NCBI RefSeq assembly: GCF_009758125.1
Contig: NZ_WRXO01000001.1
Location: 372,001-436,000, forward strand
Direction: 5' to 3'
Source: Chitinophaga oryziterrae
Lineage (GTDB): Bacteria > Bacteroidota > Bacteroidia > Chitinophagales > Chitinophagaceae
Length of the DNA stretch: 64,000 bases
The notes beneath the pieces were generated by a model that had not been told where the DNA came from, did no database searches, and was given only the letters and a program-made list of their open reading frames with translations. This document shows positions 9,124 through 17,891 of this stretch, in pieces. The position numbers and the translations under genes are program-made. Positions within the stretch are counted from its first letter, which is position 1. Each line of letters starts with the position of its first letter.

Positions 9124-9972
9124 ATGCGGAAAATTCTCTTATACATCAGTCTTTTATTAGTGGTTATAGCTTCTTCCTGTAATGTGGAGCTGCGCAGAAT
9201 TGAAAAAAGTAAGGACTACGAGGCCAAGCTTGCTTATGCCGATAAACTTTACGAAAAAAAGAAGTATACATCAGCTCAGGGATTATACGAATCGCTGTTC
9301 CAGGTATATAAGGGTACTGAAAAGTACGAACCTATATATTATAAGTATTGCTACTGCTCCTATAAATTAAAGGATTATGTACAGGCTGGGTTCTATTTTA
9401 AGAACTACCTGGATAACTTCCCGAACAGCCCGCGCGCTACCGAAATGGACTATATGCAGGCTTATTGCTACTATAAGCAATCTCCTAAAATACCGCTGGA
9501 TCAGACCAATACACAAAAGGCTATTGCTGCTATGCAGACCTTCATCAATAACTATCCTACTTCCGATAAAGTGGCAGAAGCTAACCTGGTGATCGAATTA
9601 TGCCGCAAGAAACTGGAAAGGAAAGAATTTAACAGTGCAGAACTCTATTATAACCTGGGATACTACAAATCAGCTGCCATTTCATTCAAAAGCCTGATGC
9701 GTAACTACCCGGATTCTGATAAGAGTGATGATTATAAATACATGGCTATCAAAGCTTATTTCAAATATGCAGAACATAGCATCATGGACAAGCAGAAAGA
9801 ACGCTACGATGACGTTGTAACCGAATACCTGGACTTTGCAGACCACTACCCGGACAGCCATTTGAAGCCTGATGCCGAAAAATACTATAACTTAGCACAA
9901 AGCAATATCAAAACACTCGAGTCTTATACCAAGCCCGAGCATAAAAGATCAAGCTTAGACAACATCAATTAA
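9124..9972 (+). CDS. bamD: Outer membrane protein assembly factor BamD
   Basis: BamD is an outer-membrane lipoprotein with tandem TPR repeats that belongs to the BAM complex with BamA. The start is a lipoprotein signal peptide (MRKILLYISLLLVVIASSC) with the lipidated Cys in the ASSC lipobox. TPR-like helical pairs follow, with the family stretches SAQGLYESLF, FPNSPRATEMDYM and NYPTSDKVAEAN. The frame opens at a TTG at 9112, but ATG 9124 starts exactly at the signal peptide and is chosen (282 aa). It is the first gene of a rightward run with rpoZ 23 bp downstream. Confidence 0.9.
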   Translation: MRKILLYISLLLVVIASSCNVELRRIEKSKDYEAKLAYADKLYEKKKYTSAQGLYESLFQVYKGTEKYEPIYYKYCYCSYKLKDYVQAGFYFKNYLDNFPNSPRATEMDYMQAYCYYKQSPKIPLDQTNTQKAIAAMQTFINNYPTSDKVAEANLVIELCRKKLERKEFNSAELYYNLGYYKSAAISFKSLMRNYPDSDKSDDYKYMAIKAYFKYAEHSIMDKQKERYDDVVTEYLDFADHYPDSHLKPDAEKYYNLAQSNIKTLESYTKPEHKRSSLDNIN

Positions 9973-9995
9973 TAAACAATATAATTCCCTGGAGA

Positions 9996-10337
9996 ATGAG
10001 CAAAATAAAAAGAGGCCTGACCAGTAGTATTAATCCAATGGTGGAAACCAAAAGTACTACCGAGATTAAAAGCAAAACTGGTAACCTGTATGAATCTATT
10101 GCCGTAATAGCCAAACGCGCCAATCAGATTAACATATCTGTAAAGGAAGAGCTGCACTCCAAACTGGAAGAATTTGCCAGCCATACAGATAACCTGGAAG
10201 AAGTGCACGAGAACAAAGAGCAGATAGAGATTTCCCGTTTTTACGAAAGAATGGCTAATCCTGCTATCCAGGCTACACAGGAATTCCTGGAAGACAAGAT
10301 CTATTTCAGAAGAAATGATGACGACCTGTATAGTTAA
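9996..10337 (+). CDS. rpoZ: DNA-directed RNA polymerase omega subunit, Bacteroidota type
   Basis: A 113-residue protein with the Bacteroidota RpoZ pattern. A basic N-terminus is followed by TGNLYESIAVIAKRANQI, which corresponds to the conserved omega helix (N-Y-x-x-I-x-x-x-K-R-A-x-Q), then an acidic C-terminal extension. Omega binds the beta' subunit and helps assemble RNA polymerase. The gene follows bamD after 23 bp and is closed by a strong hairpin terminator that begins 26 bp after its stop. BamD-RpoZ-CoaBC is a gene order I associate with Bacteroidota. Confidence 0.88.
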   Translation: MSKIKRGLTSSINPMVETKSTTEIKSKTGNLYESIAVIAKRANQINISVKEELHSKLEEFASHTDNLEEVHENKEQIEISRFYERMANPAIQATQEFLEDKIYFRRNDDDLYS

Positions 10338-10363
10338 GTAATGACTGAAAAATATCTAACTTC

Positions 10364-10400
10364 ATGGCGGCAGAAATAACATTCTGCCGCCATTTTATTT
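10364..10400 (+). terminator. Rho-independent terminator after rpoZ
   Basis: A perfect 12-bp stem (ATGGCGGCAGAA, 10364-10375, with its complement at 10382-10393), a 6-nt loop and a T-rich tail (TTTATTT). The first in-frame ATG of the coaBC frame is the first base of this stem, which argues against using that start. Confidence 0.85.
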
Positions 10401-10402
10401 AT

Positions 10403-11602
10403 ATGCTTCAAGGAAAAAAGATCTTACTCGGCGTATCAGGCAGTATTGCGGCTTATAAAGCAGCTACCATTGTCCGGCTGTTGGTAAAAGAAGGTGCTGA
10501 TGTGAAAGTGATCATGACCCCGGCCGCCTGTGATTTTATTACGCCCCTTACACTGGCTACCTTATCAAAGCACGAAGTACCTGTCACCATCAGTGATAAC
10601 CAGAGCTGGAATAACCATGTCATGCTGGGTCGCTGGGCAGACGTAATGCTGATAGCTCCTGCCTCTGCCAACACAATTGCCAAAATGGCTAATGGCTTCT
10701 GCGATAACCTGTTACTCGCTACTTATCTTTCTGCTACATGTCCCGTGCTTTTTGCGCCGGCGATGGATGAAGATATGTGGCATCACACTGCTACCCGCCA
10801 TAATATTGAAAAACTCCTGTCTTACGGGCATAAACAACTGCCGGTAGAGAAAGGAGAACTGGCCAGCGGGTTGTTTGGTGAAGGCCGTATGGCTGAACCG
10901 GCAGATATTATCACCTACCTGCATGCCCATTTTGAAGATAAAAAACCATTAACCGGGAAAAAAGCCCTGGTTACTGCCGGTCCTACACAAGAACCATTAG
11001 ATCCCGTACGTTATATAAGCAATCATTCCAGTGGGAAAATGGGTATTGCCATTGCAGAGGCACTGGCAGCTGCCGGTGCAGAAGTAACATTAGTGCTGGG
11101 ACCTACTCACTTATCTTCTACTGTAAACACCATCAGGGTGGTAACGGCCGAGGATATGCTAAACAACAGCAAGGCACATTTTTATACATCTGATGTGGTG
11201 GTAATGGCCGCAGCAGTAGCTGACTACCGGCCTAAATTCGTGGAAGATAAGAAGATCAAGAAAGGAGCAGGAGATGAGCTGACACTGGAACTGGAGAAAA
11301 CACAGGACATCCTGCGCACCCTGGGGACCGACCGTCCCGCAGGACAGGTACTGGTTGGGTTTTCCCTTGAAACGAATAATGAGCAGGAATATGCGTTAAA
11401 GAAGTTACGTGAAAAGAACCTGGACCTGATCGTGATGAATTCCCTGAATGATCCGGGTGCCGGGTTTAACTATGATACCAACAAAGTAACCCTGTTTGAT
11501 CGTAACGGTGTAGCAAAAGACCTGCCGCTGAAATCCAAACAGGAAGTGGCAAAGGACATTGTTACTGCAATAACAGACATTCTCCAAAGCCGGAACGTAT
11601 GA
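10403..11602 (+). CDS. coaBC: Bifunctional phosphopantothenoylcysteine decarboxylase / phosphopantothenate--cysteine ligase
   Basis: CoaBC catalyses two consecutive steps of coenzyme A synthesis. The N-terminal CoaC flavoprotein half starts MLQGKKILLGVSGSIAAYKA and has APASANTIAKMANG and PVLFAPAMDEDMW. The C-terminal CoaB half has KALVTAGPTQEPLDPVRYIS, NHSSGKMG and a DYRPK stretch. I place the start at ATG 10403, because the more upstream ATG at 10364 lies in the rpoZ terminator stem and adds 13 unrelated residues. The product is 399 aa. Its stop overlaps the start of the next gene (ATGA), implying translational coupling. Confidence 0.95.
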   Translation: MLQGKKILLGVSGSIAAYKAATIVRLLVKEGADVKVIMTPAACDFITPLTLATLSKHEVPVTISDNQSWNNHVMLGRWADVMLIAPASANTIAKMANGFCDNLLLATYLSATCPVLFAPAMDEDMWHHTATRHNIEKLLSYGHKQLPVEKGELASGLFGEGRMAEPADIITYLHAHFEDKKPLTGKKALVTAGPTQEPLDPVRYISNHSSGKMGIAIAEALAAAGAEVTLVLGPTHLSSTVNTIRVVTAEDMLNNSKAHFYTSDVVVMAAAVADYRPKFVEDKKIKKGAGDELTLELEKTQDILRTLGTDRPAGQVLVGFSLETNNEQEYALKKLREKNLDLIVMNSLNDPGAGFNYDTNKVTLFDRNGVAKDLPLKSKQEVAKDIVTAITDILQSRNV

Positions 11603-12543
11603 AAATCTGTATAATGGTAAATAATCTACAATTGAAGACAGGCTTCTTATTTCTGATAATACTGTTTGCTACTGTGTTCGTACAGGCACAGGAACTGCGT
11701 GTAAATGTTACCGTTAACAGTAACCAGATAAGCGGTTCAGATAAGAAGATGTTCACCACCCTGCAAAATTCTATCAAAGAGTTCCTGAATGGCCGTCGCT
11801 GGTCTGATGATGTATATACACCTGCTGAACGGATAGAATGCAATTTCCTGCTCAACATCACAGGAGACATGGGAGGGAACCAATACAAAGCTACGCTCAC
11901 CATACAGGCTACACGTCCGGTATTTAATTCCGGGTATGTAAGCAGCCTGCTTAACATGCAGGATAATAACATCGTATTCCGTTATGTAGAATTCCAGCCA
12001 TTGGAATTCAGTGATAACCGCGTAGTAGGGAATGATCCGCTGGCATCTAATTTAACGGCTACCCTGGCCTATTATGCTTACATCATCCTGGGACTGGATA
12101 ACGACTCTTTTTCTCCCCGTGGAGGTGATGCGTTTTTCAAAAAGGCACTGAACATTGTAAGCAATGCACCGGATGGCAAGGATATAGCCGGATGGAAACC
12201 TTTTGAAGGTAACCGTAACCGCTACTGGCTGCAGGATAACCTGCTGAATGTAAAATTTAGCCGTTTTCATGATGTGATGTATCAATACCACAGGCAGGGG
12301 CTGGATGTGATGTATGATGATATGACAAAAGGACGTGGAGCGATCATGAACTGCCTGAACATGTTATACGCAGTGTACCAGGATATTCCTAACTCTATGC
12401 TGATGGCAACGTTCTTCACTTCCAAATCGGACGAATTACAGAAGATATTTTCCAAAGCTCCCCCACAGGAAAAATCCCGTGCAGCACAGTTACTTGCACA
12501 AATGGACGTAACCAATGCTGCAAAATACCAGCAGATGAAATAG
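11599..12543 (+). CDS. porD: PorD-like protein (DUF4835), probable T9SS accessory factor
   Basis: An exported 314-aa protein with a long N-region, a hydrophobic stretch (TGFLFLIILFATVFVQA) and a signal peptidase I-like site before QELRVNV. The body reads as a DUF4835 protein (ITGDMGGNQYKATLTIQATRPV, GRGAIMNCLNMLYAVYQDIPNS). I recall this family being named PorD, a periplasmic T9SS factor; the symbol is from memory of the family. It starts with an ATGA overlap of the coaBC stop. An internal ATG at 11614 (MVNNLQ) is an alternative start with a more usual signal peptide length. Confidence 0.68.
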   Translation: MKICIMVNNLQLKTGFLFLIILFATVFVQAQELRVNVTVNSNQISGSDKKMFTTLQNSIKEFLNGRRWSDDVYTPAERIECNFLLNITGDMGGNQYKATLTIQATRPVFNSGYVSSLLNMQDNNIVFRYVEFQPLEFSDNRVVGNDPLASNLTATLAYYAYIILGLDNDSFSPRGGDAFFKKALNIVSNAPDGKDIAGWKPFEGNRNRYWLQDNLLNVKFSRFHDVMYQYHRQGLDVMYDDMTKGRGAIMNCLNMLYAVYQDIPNSMLMATFFTSKSDELQKIFSKAPPQEKSRAAQLLAQMDVTNAAKYQQMK

Positions 12544-12573
12544 CTTTGTACTGTATTAAGAGGAAAATATTTT

Positions 12574-13059
12574 ATGTATAGGACCGTTATCGTTTTTCTT
12601 TTGCTGTTTACTATTGCCTGCGGACAGGCGGACAGGGTTCCTGAAGGAGTCCTTTCCAAGGAAGAAATGAGGGATGTGCTGATAGATATGAATCTGGCTG
12701 ATGTATACAGCAGTGAGAGCGGAGATCATGGTATGCCGTTGCTGGATTCTGTACGCCAGGGCAAAGTGAAAATATATTATACCCAGATATTACAGCTGCA
12801 TAAGATTACTGTAAAACAGTTCAGGAAAAGCTATGATTTTTATGAAAGTCATCCGGACAGGTTTAAAGAGGTCTATGACATGATGAAAGATGTAGTCACA
12901 GCAGACAAGGATGCAATAGAGAATGGCAATCTGGTAAAGGAGTATATCAACAATCCGCAGACACCTTTGCCATTTGGTAAGAATGTGCTAATTTCAGCCG
13001 TACGCGATACTATTATTCCATTTGTTAAGAAAAATAAGAGGGTGGAACTCAAACGATAA
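12574..13059 (+). CDS. DUF4296 family lipoprotein
   Basis: A 161-residue protein with a lipoprotein signal peptide (MYRTVIVFLLLFTIACG, lipobox TIAC). A small helical domain follows, with VLSKEEMRDVLIDMNLADVY and ITVKQFRKSYDFYESHP. This arrangement is the Bacteroidota DUF4296 pattern. The function is unknown; it should sit on the periplasmic side of a membrane. It lies 30 bp after the PorD-like gene and 24 bp before the CoA-transferase genes, so it is probably in the same transcript. Confidence 0.78.
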   Translation: MYRTVIVFLLLFTIACGQADRVPEGVLSKEEMRDVLIDMNLADVYSSESGDHGMPLLDSVRQGKVKIYYTQILQLHKITVKQFRKSYDFYESHPDRFKEVYDMMKDVVTADKDAIENGNLVKEYINNPQTPLPFGKNVLISAVRDTIIPFVKKNKRVELKR

Positions 13060-13083
13060 GCTCTCTGCACAAAACACCAAAAC

Positions 13084-13779
13084 ATGAACAAAGTTGTAGC
13101 AAATGCCGATGAAGCATTGCATGACATCCGGGATGGGGCCACACTGATGCTGGGTGGATTCGGCCTTTGCGGAATTCCGGAAAACTGTATAACTGCGTTG
13201 GTACGCAAAGGTATACAACAGTTAACCTGCATCTCCAACAATGCTGGTATTGATGATTTTGGCCTGGGGCTGTTGCTGCAGACAAGACAGATCAAAAAGA
13301 TGATGTCTTCTTATGTAGGGGAGAATGCCGAATTTGAAAGACAACTGCTTTCCGGTGAACTGGAAGTAGAACTGATACCCCAGGGTACGCTGGCCACCCG
13401 TATACAGATGGCAGGTATGGGCATCCCCGCTTTTTTTACACCTGCAGGTTATGGTACGGAGATCGCCGAAGGAAAAGAATCACGCGTGTTCAATGGCAAG
13501 CATTACCTGATGGAACTGGCACTACATGCCGATTTTGCAATGGTGAAGGCCTGGAAGGGAGATACAATGGGCAACCTTGTTTTTCGTAAAACTACCCGCA
13601 ACTTCAGTACTTCAATGGCAAAAGCCGGCACCATCACCATTGCAGAAGTAGAACACCTGGTACAACCCGGAGAACTGGACCCCGATAATATACACGTTCC
13701 CGGTATTTATGTACACCGCATTTTCCAGGGCAGTGATTATGAAAAACGTATTGAACGGAAAACGGTGAAAATGAATTAA
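13084..13779 (+). CDS. scoA: 3-oxoacid CoA-transferase, subunit A
   Basis: The alpha subunit of a succinyl-CoA:3-ketoacid (or acetoacetate) CoA-transferase. It has the class I CoA-transferase signature GGFGLCGIPE near residue 24, followed by NNAGIDDFGLGLLL and AEVEHLVQPGELDPD. The 231-aa length matches single-domain ScoA. The beta subunit follows 30 bp downstream. The pair moves CoA between succinyl-CoA and acetoacetate in ketone body or branched-chain/lysine breakdown. The exact acyl preference cannot be read from the sequence. Confidence 0.92.
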   Translation: MNKVVANADEALHDIRDGATLMLGGFGLCGIPENCITALVRKGIQQLTCISNNAGIDDFGLGLLLQTRQIKKMMSSYVGENAEFERQLLSGELEVELIPQGTLATRIQMAGMGIPAFFTPAGYGTEIAEGKESRVFNGKHYLMELALHADFAMVKAWKGDTMGNLVFRKTTRNFSTSMAKAGTITIAEVEHLVQPGELDPDNIHVPGIYVHRIFQGSDYEKRIERKTVKMN

Positions 13780-13809
13780 CGGTTCCCAACCTTAAACCTC
13801 AGAATCAAT

Positions 13810-14466
13810 ATGTCTTTAGATAAATATAGTATAGCTAAAAGAATAGCGCAGGAACTGCGTGACGGTATGTATGTAAACTTAGGTATAGGCATTCCTACGC
13901 TGGTAGCTAATTTTATACCGCAGGGCATTTCCATTATGCTGCAGTCCGAGAATGGACTGTTAGGTATGGGGCCTTATCCGGCAGAGGATGAGATAGATGC
14001 TGATCTTATCAACGCAGGCAAGGAAACAGTAACATTACTGCCAGGTGGTTGTTATTTTGATTCTGCCGAAAGCTTTGGAATGATAAGGGCAGGAAAGGTG
14101 GATCTGACCGTATTAGGAGCGATGGAAGTTTCTGAAGCAGGAGATATTGCCAACTGGAAGATCCCTGGAAAAATGGTAAAAGGAATGGGTGGAGCAATGG
14201 ACCTGGTAGCTGCTGCCAGGAATATTATTGTAGCCATGATGCATACAAATCCCAAAGGGGAAAGTAAATTATTGCCCGCATGCAGCCTGCCTCTTACTGG
14301 TGTTGGCTGCGTAAAAAAGGTAGTAACAGAACTGGCCGTACTTGACGTCACTCCCGAGGGATTCCGGTTACTGGAACGTGCGCCAGGCGTAAGCGTGGAA
14401 GAGATCATCGCTAAAACCGCCGGCCGGCTGATAGTGGAAGGGGACATACCCGAAATGCAACGCTGA
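13810..14466 (+). CDS. scoB: 3-oxoacid CoA-transferase, subunit B
   Basis: The beta subunit paired with the preceding gene. It has the catalytic motif [10 protein letters not shown] (near residue 48), whose glutamate forms the covalent CoA thioester. It also has [12 protein letters not shown] and [19 protein letters not shown], typical of ScoB. The 218-aa length is normal. A strong terminator starts 8 bp after the stop, so this gene ends the rightward run. Confidence 0.93.
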   Translation: MSLDKYSIAKRIAQELRDGMYVNLGIGIPTLVANFIPQGISIMLQSENGLLGMGPYPAEDEIDADLINAGKETVTLLPGGCYFDSAESFGMIRAGKVDLTVLGAMEVSEAGDIANWKIPGKMVKGMGGAMDLVAAARNIIVAMMHTNPKGESKLLPACSLPLTGVGCVKKVVTELAVLDVTPEGFRLLERAPGVSVEEIIAKTAGRLIVEGDIPEMQR

Positions 14467-14473
14467 CTTTTTT

Positions 14474-14502
14474 AAGGGCTGAAATTAATTCAGCCCTTTT
14501 TT
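14474..14502 (+). terminator. Rho-independent terminator after scoB
   Basis: A 10-bp perfect stem (AAGGGCTGAA with its complement), a 5-nt loop and six T residues directly after. Confidence 0.88.
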
Positions 14503-14848
14503 ATACAAGTGTCTTTGTTACACCTATAAGCATTCTGCTTGAAATTAGCAATACCCATAAGTGGTTATTGTATTAAGCTACAAATAAAGCATCTTTGTTC
14601 TGTCAACAGTTGTCAGGGATTATTCTATCGTCATCAGGGGCATTCGGGAGTATTGTATCTAAGGGGACCAAAGGCCAAACTAAAATATTAATGATGCATA
14701 ATGCATCTGGATCGTCAGTGAACAAATGAATTATCTTACAGCGTTTTAGCGACACGACACAGTGTGTCTATCTATCCTTTATAGCAAAGGGACAAAAAGA
14801 TAATAAATTATTATAGGATTTTATATTATTAAAATATAAATTATATAA
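14503..14848. other. AT-rich intergenic stretch before the orphan gene
   Basis: About 350 bp with no gene on either strand. Seen in it: a perfect 13-nt palindrome GACACAGTGTGTC (14756-14768) that could be an operator, and a very AT-rich tail with an 8-bp inverted repeat (TTTATATT/AATATAAA, about 14820-14840) next to the promoter-like box. Confidence 0.6.
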
Positions 14849-14856
14849 TAGTTTTG
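14849..14856 (+). promoter_or_regulatory. Putative -7 box of the orphan gene
   Basis: TAGTTTTG fits TAnnTTTG and lies 36 bp upstream of ATG 14893. The upstream DNA is nearly all A/T, and no TTG -33 box was found at the usual spacing. Confidence 0.35.
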
Positions 14857-14892
14857 CTCCTTCCTTGTCCTATTTATCCTTAATCTGTGTAT

Positions 14893-15258
14893 ATGACCAA
14901 AACTGTGTCCACTAAATATTCAGTAAGTTTGCCATCGACTTTAGATATTGATGTAGATTATCATTTGCATGTTAATGCTGACGGTCAGATAGCACTGACC
15001 AAAGGGACCAACAAACCTTACAATGGACCGTATTATTCAGGGGGGGCAATAACCTCGCGTTATGAAGGTTGTAAATATGGTTTCTTCCTTCCTCTAAGTT
15101 ATAACAGCCTATCAAAATTCAATGCAGGATTTAGCTTATGGGCGGATCCGTTGTATGAGGGGGCAGGCAGTGTGCTGAGTGCATTGATGGGCGATCCCCA
15201 ACAGGCTGATGTATTCATCGGTTTCAGATTTGGACAATTGTACAGCGCTAAAAGATAA
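14893..15258 (+). CDS. Orphan protein of unknown function
   Basis: I do not recognise this 121-residue protein. It starts MTKTVSTKYSVSLPSTL at ATG 14893; a GTG two codons earlier is also possible. It has no signal peptide, membrane segment or lipobox. The composition is rich in Gly, Tyr, Ser and aromatic residues (NKPYNGPYYSGGAI, LWADPLYEGAGS, VFIGFRFGQLY), which suggests a compact beta-rich fold. It is a monocistron: a terminator lies before it (14474), its own box at 14849 and a second terminator after it (15324). That insulation, plus the AT-rich upstream region, supports a real gene that may have been acquired recently. Confidence 0.55.
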   Translation: MTKTVSTKYSVSLPSTLDIDVDYHLHVNADGQIALTKGTNKPYNGPYYSGGAITSRYEGCKYGFFLPLSYNSLSKFNAGFSLWADPLYEGAGSVLSALMGDPQQADVFIGFRFGQLYSAKR

Positions 15259-15323
15259 TTGATAAGGACAAGTGTTCATCTCCGGCCATGGCCAGGGAAG
15301 GACCCCTGTCCTATGTTAAAAAA

Positions 15324-15368
15324 AGCGGTTGTCCCGGACTCTTGCCGGGATGACCGCTACCTGTTTTT
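15324..15368 (+). terminator. Terminator after the orphan gene
   Basis: A 14-bp stem (15324-15337 with 15345-15358) containing two G-U pairs, a 7-nt loop, then ACCTGTTTTT. A run of A residues on the left side could let it act in both directions. Confidence 0.75.
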
Positions 15369-15413
15369 AACCCATTAATTTTCCGTAACTTAACAGTACT
15401 TTTCACAGTTAAA

Positions 15414-16262
15414 GTGTTCGATGTGCAACCAGGGTATTTATGTTACAATGGGAAATTCGTGCCGGCCTCAGAGACCGTTTTAACGGCAGATAACCGCTCT
15501 TTTCGTTATGGAGATGGCTGTTTTGAAACTATGAGGGTATACCAGGGTGAAGTATTACTCGCAGATCTTCATTTTGAACGGCTAATGGCCAGCCTGCACC
15601 TCCTGCATTTTACACCTCCTTTACATTTCACCAGATCTTATTTTACAAAGCTGGTAATGGACTTATGTGCCAGGAATAACCACGATCAGCTGGCCAGGGT
15701 AAGATTGACCATTTTCCGGTCAGATGGAGGTTTATATGATCCGGTTAATAATATACCCTGTTTCATTATTCAAAGTTGGGACCTTGACAAAAAAGTGTTA
15801 GAGCTGAATGATACAGGACTGGAAATTGATGTCTTCCCCGACGTAAAAATAAGCTGTGATAAATTTTCTTCTATCAAATCAAATAACTGCCTGCCTTATG
15901 TAATGGCAGCCATGTATGCAAAACAACACCGTATTAACGAAACTATTCTGCTGAACCCTTATGGACGTGTGGCTGATACAACAATCGCCAACCTGTTCAT
16001 TGTACATCGCGGACAACTTATAACGCCACCTTTGTCTGAAGGAGGTGTTTGTGGTGTGATGCGTAAACACCTGCTGCAGATGGACCTGCCCTTCCCTGTT
16101 ATAGAAAAACCATTAACAATAGAAGACCTTGAAAATGCGGATGAAATATTCCTCACCAATGCCATCTCAGGTATCCGCTGGGTAGGAATGTTTCGCGACA
16201 GTAGTTACGGTAATGCTTCGGCAGTAATTATCCACGAATTATTACACGAAGGGATATCGTAA
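15414..16262 (+). CDS. Class IV aminotransferase (aminodeoxychorismate lyase / branched-chain aminotransferase-like)
   Basis: A PLP enzyme of fold type IV, 282 aa. The N-terminal block YNGKFVPASETVLTADNRSFRYGDGCFETMRVYQG is typical in spacing. The expected catalytic lysine is in KFSSIKSNN. The C-terminal LTNAISGIRWV corresponds to the (I/L)TNS-x-x-G-I phosphate-binding loop. The family includes PabC (4-amino-4-deoxychorismate to p-aminobenzoate), IlvE and D-amino acid aminotransferase. The sequence alone does not separate them, though PabC-like is common for this length. The start is a GTG (15414), with another GTG three codons later; no in-frame ATG precedes the conserved part. Confidence 0.8.
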   Translation: MFDVQPGYLCYNGKFVPASETVLTADNRSFRYGDGCFETMRVYQGEVLLADLHFERLMASLHLLHFTPPLHFTRSYFTKLVMDLCARNNHDQLARVRLTIFRSDGGLYDPVNNIPCFIIQSWDLDKKVLELNDTGLEIDVFPDVKISCDKFSSIKSNNCLPYVMAAMYAKQHRINETILLNPYGRVADTTIANLFIVHRGQLITPPLSEGGVCGVMRKHLLQMDLPFPVIEKPLTIEDLENADEIFLTNAISGIRWVGMFRDSSYGNASAVIIHELLHEGIS

Positions 16263-16391
16263 TCTGACTACTGATAAAGACTGAAAACGCGCCGCAGTGG
16301 CATTCTTTTAGTACCACTATTTTAATTTTTTCCGACTTATCTTGCTGTTGATTGTGTACGTGTAACCGAGAACTGCAAAACTAACCACTTT

Positions 16392-17717
16392 ATGCCTGCA
16401 ACAGTAAATTTATGCTGGTTGCGCCGTGATCTGCGTCTGCTTGATCAGGCCGCGCTATACCATGCTTTAAAGTCCGGCAATCCTGTAGTGCCGGTATTTA
16501 TATTTGACTCCGATATCCTTAATGATCTTGAAGATAAACATGACCGCAGGATCACATTTATCCATGATACCCTGGAGGAAATGCAGAAACAACTGGCCAG
16601 ACTAGGAAGTACAATGGACGTATTTTACGGTACTCCCACAGAAGCTTTTCAATATTATATAAAACAGTATGATGTAAAGGCCGTGTTCACCAATATAGAT
16701 TACGAACCTTACGCTACTAAGCGGGATGCAGCTGTCGCTAAAATGCTGAAAGAAAAGAAGATCTCTTTTCATCAGTATAAAGACCAGGTAATATTTGACC
16801 GTAATGAGGTATTGAAAGATAATGGAGATCCCTATACAATTTTTACACCCTACAGTAAAAAATGGAAAACCTTATTAAACGATTTTTACCTTCGTCCTTA
16901 TCCTACAGAAAAATATTTCCGCAACTTCTATAAACAGAAAATTAAAAAAATCCCGGCATTGCGTACACTCGGTTTTCAGGCTGGTGAACGGCATTTCCCT
17001 CCAATAAAAGTAAAGGATAGCCTGATAGAGAAATACGATCAGACGCGCGACTTCCCTGCACTGCCAGGTACTTCCCATCTTGGATTGCATCTGCGTTTCG
17101 GAACAGTAAGTGTGCGCGAACTGGCTGAAAGAGCAACCCATCTGAACGATACATTCCTGGGTGAATTGATATGGAGGGATTTCTTTCAGATGATCTTATG
17201 GCATTTCCCGCACGTAGTGCATCAGTCGTTCCATAAGGATTATGACAACATCAAATGGCGCAATAATGAGGCGGATTTTAGACGCTGGTGTAATGGAGAA
17301 ACAGGGTATCCGATTGTGGATGCTGGCATGAGAGAACTGAATGCAACGGGTTTTATGCATAACCGCGTACGAATGATTACCGCCAGTTTTTTAACAAAAC
17401 ATCTGTTGATAGACTGGCGCTGGGGAGAGGCCTATTTTGCGAAGAAATTACTTGATTACGATTTGTCTGCAAACAATGGAAACTGGCAATGGGCCGCAGG
17501 TTGTGGTTGTGATGCAGCACCTTATTTCCGGGTATTCAATCCTGCATTACAAGCACAAAAGTTCGACAAGGATTTGAAGTATATCAGAACATGGGTGCCT
17601 GAATTTGAAGAACTTACGTATGCGAAACCAATCGTTGTGCATGAAGATGCGCGGAAGCGGGTACTGGAAGTATATAAAAAAGCATTGGACAGACCAATGC
17701 AAAAGGGACAAAAATAA
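16392..17717 (+). CDS. phrB: Deoxyribodipyrimidine photolyase (cryptochrome/photolyase family)
   Basis: A light-driven DNA repair flavoenzyme of 441 aa. The N-terminal antenna-binding alpha/beta domain begins VNLCWLRRDLRLLDQAAL. The C-terminal FAD domain has GELIWRDFFQMILWHFP, GYPIVDAGMRELNATGFMHN and NNGNWQWAAGCGCDAAPYFR. These provide the flavin-binding residues and the tryptophans of the electron-transfer chain. The pattern is of class I CPD photolyases rather than (6-4) enzymes, but that distinction is tentative. Its 129-bp upstream gap shows no clear promoter. Downstream it faces mqnD across a long perfect inverted repeat. Confidence 0.9.
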   Translation: MPATVNLCWLRRDLRLLDQAALYHALKSGNPVVPVFIFDSDILNDLEDKHDRRITFIHDTLEEMQKQLARLGSTMDVFYGTPTEAFQYYIKQYDVKAVFTNIDYEPYATKRDAAVAKMLKEKKISFHQYKDQVIFDRNEVLKDNGDPYTIFTPYSKKWKTLLNDFYLRPYPTEKYFRNFYKQKIKKIPALRTLGFQAGERHFPPIKVKDSLIEKYDQTRDFPALPGTSHLGLHLRFGTVSVRELAERATHLNDTFLGELIWRDFFQMILWHFPHVVHQSFHKDYDNIKWRNNEADFRRWCNGETGYPIVDAGMRELNATGFMHNRVRMITASFLTKHLLIDWRWGEAYFAKKLLDYDLSANNGNWQWAAGCGCDAAPYFRVFNPALQAQKFDKDLKYIRTWVPEFEELTYAKPIVVHEDARKRVLEVYKKALDRPMQKGQK

Positions 17718-17774
17718 ATATAGCGTATGGGAATCTGATTTACGCAAAGAGGAATAAAACAACAACTGGTAAGG

Positions 17775-17848
17775 TTCAAAAGAGCAATATCCAATACTTG
17801 CCCTTCGCATTTAAGTGACGGGCAAGTATTGGATATTGCTCTTTTGAA
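17775..17848. repeat. Perfect 29-bp inverted repeat between convergent genes
   Basis: Arms 17775-17803 and 17820-17848 are exact reverse complements. They are separated by 16 nt that can themselves pair 4 bp (TCGC with GTGA, one wobble). It lies between the photolyase stop and the mqnD stop, where a bidirectional terminator would be expected. The stem is about twice the usual length and lacks a T-tract directly after it. Confidence 0.9.
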
Positions 17849-17891
17849 GCCGTTCTGAACCTCTTTCGGGTATCAGGAGACACTAAAAAGT

